64,000 nucleotides of DNA, from positions 738,759 to 802,758 of the forward strand of contig JANAVB010023997.1 in the NCBI GenBank assembly GCA_029216955.1, read 5' to 3'. Below, one piece after another: positions 56,179-64,000 of the stretch. The position numbers and the translations under genes were made by a program. This stretch comes from Iris pallida (lineage: Eukaryota; Streptophyta; Magnoliopsida; Asparagales; Iridaceae). Below the pieces are notes generated by a model. The model ran no database searches. It worked only from the letters and a program-made list of their open reading frames with translations, and was not told where the DNA came from. The first letter of the stretch is position 1. The number at the start of each line of letters is the position of its first letter.

Positions 56179-57520
56179 CTGTAAACCCCCAGGTTTTTTA
56201 AATTATTTTTATTATTTATTTGGCTTAAATGTGATTTTTGGATTTTATATATTTTTAGAACAAGTATTTATTATTATATATAGCTTTAGTCATGGTTGAG
56301 TTTGTCACGACCCGCACCCAGTGTAAGGGCACGAGAAGTGGGTACGTCCAGCCTACGCCGCAGTGTCGACGATAGAACGCTGTTCTAGGTCACAATCACA
56401 ACTATCACAAAATGATATACTCTCCAACGGAGGACAATCACCAGAGGATACAATCTCAATCACAAAACTAGAGGTAGATAATCAACACGATAATATAGAT
56501 ATGAAGCCCACAAGAGAAATACAACAGAGTGAAAAGTCTCGGTGTTATCAACACCACCTCAAACAAGTATAAAATAAATACATCTCAAGGCAACTAAAAA
56601 TAAAATAAGTAAAACTCTAGCCACCTACTCCAACCTCTACTGTGTCTCCTCTAGGCTAGCAGTAACCTCCAAGCTATCTGTAAAATTTATCAACAGGTCC
56701 AATCAGGACAGGAACGAGCACAATACATCTCACGTAGTTCATAATATGACAGGATATGTAAATATGCTATAAAGTAAGATACATAAAACGCTGGAGAATA
56801 TATGAAGTAAAAGAGATGACTGTAAAGAAATATCTACTATAAGTAAAGAGCTAACAGTGGCTAGTGATGTAGAGTATAAGATAGACATGTGAACGGCTTA
56901 AATTTGCACATGAGTATACTAAAGAGTTTGCACATGATTACACTACTTTGGAATTGTTCACATGACCATTTATACTCCCCCGTACCCCAATCAATACACA
57001 AGGATCCAAACAAGTTATGTTATTGTACATGATATCACATGAAGGCCCATAAATGGATGCACATGAATGTATACATGGGGGCTCCGTGAACATGAGAGTA
57101 CATGAATCACAAGAGTGCACATGAATGGTAAAAACACCGGAGTACATGATGAAAGTGAAACGCACATGACATACCGTAACCCGATGCTCCCGAGGGGGAT
57201 AACATCTCATGAAGGGATCCATATAGTACCAATCCGTGTTAACAATATGAAAGCATCAAGTAAAGTAATCTAGAACATAAATATAAATCCTATCAAGTAT
57301 GAAACGGTCAGAGAATGTACTCGCCTCGATTTGGTTGGAGTCGACGTGTACGACACGAACGTATCGACACGAGGTAGGTACAATGCTATGCTCTATAAGA
57401 TGGTTCCAACGACGGCACGGGCAGTCCCAATGATTCCAGAATAGTCCAAATAGCCTAGTTTGATATATTAGAGCCTAAAAATCAGAGTCTTGTACGATAA
57501 TCGAATCGAGAAAGAGAAAC

Positions 57521-58372
57521 TAGGGGTGGGCATACGGGTCTAGGACCCACGGGTCCGACCCGGCCCGAACTGTAATTTGCTCAAACGGGACGGTTCCTCA
57601 ATTTTTACAAGTAAACGGGTCGGGGCGGGGCGCGTCATGTTAAATTAACGGGGCAGGACGGGTTACATTTTACAAATAAACGGGGCCCCGGCCCAGCCCG
57701 TTTATTTTTAAAAAATTTAAATTTTATAATATTTTGAATTATTTTTATTTTTATTTTGCACTTGGCAGTTGGCACTTGGCAGTAGGCTCATTTGCACTTG
57801 GCAGTTAGCACTTGGCAGTTTGAACTTTGTACTTTGTTTTCTGTTGTTTTCATGTCTTGGCAGTTGGCACTTGGCAGTGCTCATTTGCCCATTTGTTCTA
57901 ATGTTCTATGCATAGCTGATCCTGTGGATTTTGTGAATGCTCTTTTGTGAATACTCTTTTTCGAAGTATTTTGTGAATGCTCATTTGCACTTGGCAGTTT
58001 GAACTTTGAACTTTATATCATTCCAATGTTGAAGCCCGTTTGGTACTGCAAATTCAGGTGTAAATTCATGGGTTAGTACTTAGTACTGCAAATTCATGGG
58101 TTTCCTGGTTTCTGCAAATTCATGGTTTCTGCAAATTCATGTGTAAATTCAGCTAGATGCCCGTCTGGTTTCCAGGTTACTGTAAATTCATGGGTTAGTA
58201 CTGAAATTCATGGGCCCGTTTGGACCCGCGGGTCGTTCAGGACTGGACCCGTTCCAAACGGGTCGGGTCCAGTGCGGTTCCGATTTTTTTTTGGCCCGGC
58301 CCGCCCCGCCAAAAAATGGGTCCAGTCCGGTTCTATAATATTTGGGCCCGACCCGACCCGTGCCCACCCCTA
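57521..58372. mobile_element. hAT-type non-autonomous element (852 bp)
   Basis: Ends taggggtgggcatacgggtc and gacccgtgcccacccct-a are inverted repeats. Exact 8-bp duplication agagaaac at 57513-57520 and 58373-58380. The interior shows repeated cacttggcagtt and aaattcatgggtt words and GC-rich acgggtcggg/cccgaccc segments at both ends. No transposase. Confidence 0.92.
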
Positions 58373-59584
58373 AGAGAAACAATTGAACTAGTAACGATTA
58401 AAGATTTTTAAGGAAAGGTATAAATAAATAGATCTAACTAATTTAACCAAAATTATTATTCAAAAGTATTAATTTATTTAATATAACTAATTTAACCAAA
58501 ATTATTATTCAAAAGTATTAATTTATTTAGAATAACACTTGAAAGTATTCATTAGGCTAAATCATAAATTATGGTAAATAGATTTAAAGTATAATATAAA
58601 ATACTATAGATTATCTAATTAAATTCAAGGTTAAAGATCTATCAACTTATCTATAAAAATATTTACTAAGTAGATATTTTGTATACATATTATAATTAAC
58701 AGTATGAAATTTATGTATAAATATATATTACCTTTAAATCATTACATAGGCTTGGACGAAAACAAATTTGGCGAAGATATAATAAACACTGTAATAGGGC
58801 TATTGGGCTATCCAGCCCGACTCACAGAGCAATAATTAAACAAAACCGATTTATGGGCTTGCAGTCCAAGCCTGAGAACAATAATAAAATATCTAAATAA
58901 TAGAACTCAGGGGCTTGAAACCCAAGTCCATTAATACAATGATTCAAATTCAACATTTATAATTATATAAAAAAAATAATATAATCAGCTAAGGCTACTG
59001 GCCACAGTTACTGCTAGAAGTCTACAGAGCGTTTCTCTCTCTGCACAACACTCCATGACTTCCAACCCAAAGCAAATGATCAACAAAGAAAACTCAATGA
59101 AAACTCAATGATGGAAGTAAGGGGTATTTAAAATAAATGTCCTACTCTCCTTTCTCAAAACTCAAAATCTACATAAAAAGGGGTCATGAGCTTTTGTGCT
59201 CATTCCCAAATCTCTAAGCACAGAGGTCAAATAAAGAAGGGGAGAAAGGGGAAGCTCACAGTGGTTCTCGACGGTCGGGGCACTGGAACTGGGCGGTGGT
59301 CGGAGACACGACGAAGGGGTTGCCGGATCTGGCGGTTAGAGGGTGCGGCGGAGCGGGCGGCAGCGCCCCGGCAGCGGTGGTGGCTCATCGTCGGCCCGCC
59401 GGAAGAGGCTTGGCATGGCAGCGGCGATTAGGTAAGGTCTCTCACCATCTCTCTATCTTTCTCTCTCTGATGGCTGGTGGTGAGTCCACTGGTGGTGGCG
59501 GAGGTGGCATGTTCTGGTGGTGGCTGTGGTGTGATGATAACGGTGGCTGTGTGGTGGTATGGTCTTCATCCTCTATTTTTTTTC

Positions 59585-60196
59585 GGCTTAATTGCACTTT
59601 GCTACCCTCAACTATTCCGCCTTTTCAACTTGATACCATAAACTTTTTTTCGTAACAAATTGGTACCTCAACTATTATTTTTTTTCAACTTGATACCTAA
59701 TTTTTCAAAAATTCCGAAAATGCCCTCCCCTCTTCCTTTCCTCCACCCCCTTCCTCACTCCGGCCACCCCCCTGCTAGCTCTGGCCGTCCCACCCCACCC
59801 CTCCTGCTAGCTCCGCCCCCCCCGCCCCCCCACCCTCCCCCCCCCCTGCTACCTTCGGCCACCCCCTGCCCCGCCTCCCGCCCCGCCCTCCCTCCCCAGC
59901 CCCCTCCTCCCGTGCTGCCGCGGCCTAGGGGAGAGGCGGGGGCGGGCGGGCGGCCGGAGTGAGCAGGGGGTGGGGGGGGGGGGGGGCGGAGCTAGCGGGG
60001 GGGGGGGGGGGGGGGGGGGGGGGGGCGGAGTGAGCAGGGGGGGGCGGCCGGAGCGTGCAGGGGGGGAGGGTTAGGGGTAGGGGTAGGGGCATTTTAGTCC
60101 AAAATAACATCTGGGTACCAAATTGTTACAAAAAATAGTTTAGGGTACAAAGTTGAAAAATGGTAATAGTTGAGGGTAGCAAAGTGCAATTAAGCC
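59585..60196. mobile_element. MULE-type MITE (612 bp) with C-rich and G-rich arms
   Basis: Ends ggcttaattgcactttgc and gcaaagtgcaattaagcc are perfect inverted repeats, and similarity continues about 100 bp inward (ctaccctcaactatt, caacttg, ggtacc). Exact 9-bp duplication ttttttttc at 59576-59584 and 60197-60205. The centre is a C-rich half (59720-59910) mirrored by a G-rich half (59930-60075). No coding function. Confidence 0.92.
59930..60075 (+). repeat. G-run cluster with G-quadruplex potential
   Basis: Many runs of 4 to more than 20 g separated by short gcgga/gcggccgga words on the plus strand, with matching C runs at 59745-59905. Run lengths may be assembly-limited. Confidence 0.85.
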
Positions 60197-61353
60197 TTTT
60201 TTTTCTTTGCATTTGTTGGGGTGGTCGGTTGGCTTGGTCGGTCGGGATGGCCATGGTTTGGAGGAGGTGGTCGATGGGGAGGTTGTTGACGATGGTGGTG
60301 CGTTCCTGTTCAGTTGGCCGGAGATGAATGTCGGGGTAGCCGTTGGTGATGATGGATGGTGGTGATGGTAGGCGGCGGAGCGGCCAGGCGGGGAGGCAGG
60401 GAAGGTGTCGGGGTTTGGGTCGGGTCTTGGCAGTAGGGTGGCGGCTGAGTTGAGTCCTAGGTTTAGGAGTTTGTGTGTGTGGGAGTTTTGGGGATGTGTA
60501 CCTATTTATAGGGAAGTAGGAGAAAAACCCTAAAAATGTACATGTAATAGAAATATAGGAAAATAGTGAAAATGCTAACTTGCTAACACTAACTGCTAAC
60601 CCTAACATTATCACCATCTGCTGATTAATTAGCACTAAATAATTATTAGCTATAAATTAATTGGTTAATTACTAGTTACTACTAATTAACAAATGGACTA
60701 ATTACAATTTAGCCAATATTTTCTAATGACTTAAATAATACTAATTTATTCACTAATTATTTATATATATATATTTAACAATCATTTATTTAGTAAATAA
60801 ATATATTTTTGAAATTCATAATTTAATAAACATTTCTTCCTATTGACCAATAATTATAACTTATTGATTTAAAGGAAATGGACATGAAGATTCCGATAGG
60901 ATGAAATCACATAAAATAGTAAACCAAGGATCACTAAGGACCGATAACAATTACGGTCGAAAATATTTTCTCAATAATAGAATTGCACGCTTTTCGAGAT
61001 TCAGAAAAATTCAGAGTTTTAAAAATACAAAATTTTGAAAATATCCAAGAAATCAATTAGCGGAGGTTACAAAGTTTGGGGATGCATATTGACTATGAGT
61101 TATGACATGGCTAGTGTAGTCATGTGCCATGACTTGTATATTAGCCATGGTATGGGTGGCCTAGCCATTTTTATGTCTCTTGTATGATAATAAGTCAAGT
61201 TGTGGCTTAAACCTTATTTCTGTCTTAATTAATTAATTATAAAAGCTTTTGACTTTTTAGGAGATCCGATAGTACCAAACTAGCTAAAACTTGTCCCGAA
61301 CTAAACCCAAACCCATGTAGACATGTAGTACATCCAAATAATCCATGTAGATA

Positions 61354-61358
<5 letters not shown>

Positions 61359-61432
<74 letters not shown>
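61359..61432. repeat. (TA)n microsatellite
   Basis: About 74 bp of uninterrupted alternating ta. Confidence 0.96.
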
Positions 61433-61437
<5 letters not shown>

Positions 61438-61622
61438 TAAACTAATATGTTTCTAATTTTGAAAAGTTTCTATTTATAGAAAGTGTCCTAGGTGTAAACC
61501 TAATTGGCATTATTTATATTTGATCCAAAGTCAAATCCAATCCTAATTAGGCATGTAGTGTATCTATTGTATATTCATGTATATATATGGGGATTTATAT
61601 ATTGAGACTAGAGCGCGTGTGA

Positions 61623-61627
<5 letters not shown>

Positions 61628-61660
<33 letters not shown>

Positions 61661-61730
61661 TCACACGTGTGTGTGTATATACACACACACTCACACGTGT
61701 GTGTATATATATATACACACACACGTGTGA

Positions 61731-61787
<57 letters not shown>

Positions 61788-61791
61788 ATTT

Positions 61792-61847
<56 letters not shown>

Positions 61848-61860
61848 AATATACACACAC

Positions 61861-61918
<58 letters not shown>
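61628..61918. repeat. Compound (TA)n/(CA)n/(TG)n microsatellite
   Basis: Alternating purine-pyrimidine tract switching among ta, ca and tg, with self-complementary cacacacgtgtgtg cores near 61665, 61700, 61728 and 61862. False frames encoding Tyr-Ile repeats run through it. Confidence 0.95.
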
Positions 61919-61923
<5 letters not shown>

Positions 61924-62119
61924 TACATATTATTTACCCTAACCTATTGACTAACCTTCTTTCCAAACAAAACTCAAATCCCAAATAGGCATGTAGAGCA
62001 TCTAAACATTATATAATGAGAGAATAATATTAGAAGCGACCCAACTCATGAGACGAAGGTGGCCGAAAGACAACCTTCATCCAAAAGACAACCTGAACCA
62101 AAAAACCAAAAAAAGTATA

Positions 62120-62120
<1 letters not shown>

Positions 62121-62187
<67 letters not shown>
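62121..62187. repeat. (TA)n microsatellite
   Basis: About 66 bp of alternating ta. Similar runs follow at 62392-62452 and 62665-62709. Confidence 0.96.
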
Positions 62188-62191
<4 letters not shown>

Positions 62192-62240
62192 GGAAAACTT
62201 GGATGGTGAAAATTTTGAATTCCGAAAATACCCTTGCATA

Positions 62241-62385
62241 TCTATACTAATTAAAAACTGTTCATTAATTTTAATAAAGACAACTTAATAATTAAGAAGA
62301 CTACCCTTTGGTCTTCCTAAAGAGTCTTCCTAAGTTAATTAAAATAATATTAAAATACGTGCAAGGCAAGTGCACATATGCTAGT
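62241..62385 (+). mobile_element. Possible small non-autonomous Helitron (145 bp)
   Basis: Starts tctatactaattaaaaac just after an a, and ends gtgcacatatgctagt just before a t. Plant Helitrons start TC, end CTRR after a small hairpin, and insert between A and T without duplication. The near-terminal acgtgcaaggcaagtgca forms only a weak stem. No coding content. Confidence 0.42.
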
Positions 62386-62388
62386 TTA

Positions 62389-62391
<3 letters not shown>

Positions 62392-62455
<64 letters not shown>

Positions 62456-62660
62456 TTGCACAATATATATATGGTACCTATATATAAACCTAGTTGGCAT
62501 TAACTATCCTAACCAACCAACACTGTACCTAAAACAAACCTGAACCTAGATGTAAACCCTTGCCATGGTCAAACACCCTAAGATCAGTCCCCTTCCTTTT
62601 GGGTCAATTAAACACCCATAAATCCATTCTAATTAAGCCCAAAGTCACCTAAATATATTC

Positions 62661-62709
<49 letters not shown>
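62392..62709. repeat. Two (TA)n microsatellites with spacer
   Basis: Alternating ta at about 62392-62452 and 62665-62709; the sequence between is unassigned. Confidence 0.93.
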
Positions 62710-62715
<6 letters not shown>

Positions 62716-63112
62716 CCTATATGTTAGGGGTAGGTAGGTAAGGGTATTGGCAAGGTAAGTGATCGAGTACATAGCTAAGGTAATGGATAAATTGTTAGAG
62801 ATATGGGTCTATAGTTATGGATATATGGATATTATATTGGTAAAAGGTAAATGTTTAGATATGGGTAAAGGACATATTGGTATATGTTATGGATAGTAAA
62901 GATAATGGTATAGGTAATAGGCATTGGGTACATCTATGGGTATATAAAGGATAAATTGGCTAAGGTAATCCTAGATAATAGGTAACTAGTAGAGATGTAA
63001 GGTATATATATATTGATACTTGGTAATATTAGCTAGTATGGCTAATACCATCAAGGTATGAGCCTAAAAATCTAAGTAAAGCCTAGAGATGACTAGTTTG
63101 GCCCTAAAAATA

Positions 63113-63371
63113 GAGTTAATTAGTTGTACCCCCTATGGTTTGTACGCATTTTGGTAACTGTCTCCGTTGTTTTAAAAAACAAAGAACACCCCCTGGTTTA
63201 TAGTGTTAATTAGTTGTACCCCCTGGTGCGAGTTAATTAGTTGTACCCCTCTGGTGCATAAAGAAAGTGCGTGGAAAATTAAGCACCCAGGGGGGTGTTC
63301 TTTGTTTTTAAAACAACGAAAACAGTTACCAAAATGCATACAAACTATAGGGGATATTTATAAATAACCCC
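63113..63371. mobile_element. Foldback MITE (259 bp)
   Basis: Left ccctatggtttgtacgcatt and the complement of the right end, ccctatagtttgtatgcatt, match, and the similarity covers about 85 bp per arm through gttgttttaaa and acaaagaacacccc. Flanks ctaaaaata (63104-63112) and ctaaaaata (63372-63380) are an exact 9-bp repeat, fitting a Mutator-type duplication, though the same word recurs locally as ccctaaaaataag. Confidence 0.8.
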
Positions 63372-64000
63372 CTAAAAATAAGGTAATGACCTAGTTTGAC
63401 CCTAGAAATAAGATAATGACCTAGTTTGACTTCCAAGACCTACTTTTAACCTAGAAACCATATTTCAATTTAGATATCAATGATTATGATTCCAAATCAC
63501 TCTTGTATTGATATTTCATATCTAGGTCTTTGTGACTCTTCTGAACATCGATCCTAACACATTGCTCAAGACCTCAGGCAAGTACACGTAGTGGTTTACT
63601 TTTATTTATGATATTGTCTCTATTTTATGATTTAGATATGCATATTGTGTTCATGTGACTCTTACTACACGTGATTAGTATTTTATGGATTCTATTCATG
63701 ATATTCATGATTCGTGATCTTCGTGTATCTTGTTTATCGTGTTTCGTAATTCGTGTATCTTACGTATTGTGACTTGAATCCATGAATACTAGTTGTTGGG
63801 CAGAAAAATATCTTAGTAGACGTGTGAACTACCATTTTCGTGCTTCGTGTCTAATCGTGTGGATAACAATCGCACATTCTCATGTGTGATTTGCCGTATT
63901 ACCAGAGTCGTTCACGTGTCGAATTTGGTATTTAAAAACACATAGAGGATATGATTGCTTGACATAGTTCTTTATCTAGTTTATGTCTGATTTACATGTT

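Larger units (their letters stand above)
53480..56179 (-). mobile_element. Ty3/Gypsy element, 3' part
   Basis: The minus strand carries RNase H, integrase and a C-terminal Gypsy tail in order, then a probable 3' LTR. The upstream RT, gag and 5' LTR are absent; the element is cut at 56180 by another LTR. An exact-duplication MULE MITE interrupts the integrase (54711-55058). Its integrase motif wording ([24 protein letters not shown]) differs from elements A-C, so it belongs to another Gypsy lineage. Many stops: dead. Confidence 0.85.
56303..61071 (-). repeat. Probable solo LTR (4769 bp with inserts)
   Basis: The plus strand starts tgtcacgacccgcaccc and ends ttagcggaggttaca, so the minus strand reads TGTAAC...GTGACA. 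5-bp flanks gagtt (56298-56302) and aagtt (61072-61076) match 4 of 5. No gag, pol or second LTR lies between, so a solo LTR is likely. Two MITEs are nested (57521-58372 and 59585-60196); without them it is about 3.3 kb. Frames near 59186-59655 and 60126-60635 are low-complexity and not genes. Confidence 0.6.
56180..64000 (+). repeat. Probable large plus-strand LTR, running off the window
   Basis: A TG start, tgtaaacccccaggttttt, interrupts the Gypsy RNase H at 56180 and has the form of a Gypsy U3 start. The interrupted domain does not resume before the window ends, so the insert is at least 7.8 kb. Near 63565 ctcaggcaagtacacg resembles the leader part of plant Gypsy LTRs. The nested solo LTR, MITEs and microsatellites make up more than half of it. 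The right end is not in the window, so this call is inference. Confidence 0.4.

Noticed and set aside
59186..59962. Gly/Arg- and Pro-rich frames
   Set aside because: GC-skewed low-complexity sequence inside a solo LTR and a MITE; no conserved motif.
61577..61988. Tyr-Ile repeat frames on both strands
   Set aside because: Translation of the TA/CA microsatellite.

Overview
The window is nuclear DNA of a flowering plant. The evidence is nested plant-type LTR retrotransposons (Ty3/Gypsy chromoviruses and one Ty1/Copia), a plant L1-type LINE, many MITEs, and one intact intron-containing plant gene for a SelT-like thioredoxin-fold protein. No bacterial operons, rRNA, functional tRNA genes or CRISPR arrays are seen. 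The species cannot be fixed from sequence alone.

Layout. (1) 1-7198: minus-strand Tekay/Del-like Gypsy element A, cut by the window edge; degenerate gag-pol, then its 2.9 kb LTR. (2) 7199-9133: non-coding. (3) 9157-11487: 5'-truncated minus-strand LINE ending at a 13-N assembly gap. (4) 11815 to about 17456: broken plus-strand Copia element with a hAT-type MITE in its protease-integrase linker. (5) 17462-36528: plus-strand Tekay-like element B, 19 kb, flanked by a 5-bp duplication (gtcgc/gtcac). Its pol is split by element C (23820-31881, minus strand, exact duplication ggcat), which keeps only gag and a chromodomain tail. (6) 36534-39399: non-coding, with a transposon remnant. (7) 40334-49431: SelT-like gene, minus strand, four exons, 231 codons; intron 2 is 7.2 kb and packed with MITEs and foldbacks. 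(8) 49495-51459: transposons immediately upstream of that gene, including a Pack-MULE-like element carrying two exons of triosephosphate isomerase. (9) 51995-52660: remnant of a Myb/SANT-like protein. (10) 53480-56179: 3' half of another minus-strand Gypsy element. (11) 56180-64000: probably one large plus-strand LTR running out of the window, loaded with a solo LTR, hAT and MULE MITEs, a small Helitron-like element and long TA microsatellites.

How it fits together. The only intact protein-coding gene I can support is the SelT-like one. All else is transposon protein, mostly disabled, or non-coding. Insertion order can be read from the nesting: C is younger than B; the MITEs at 12696, 54711, 57521 and 59585 are younger than the elements they interrupt. 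The three Tekay-like elements share LTR ends, a core-promoter block and a small hairpin but carry different tandem arrays beside it.
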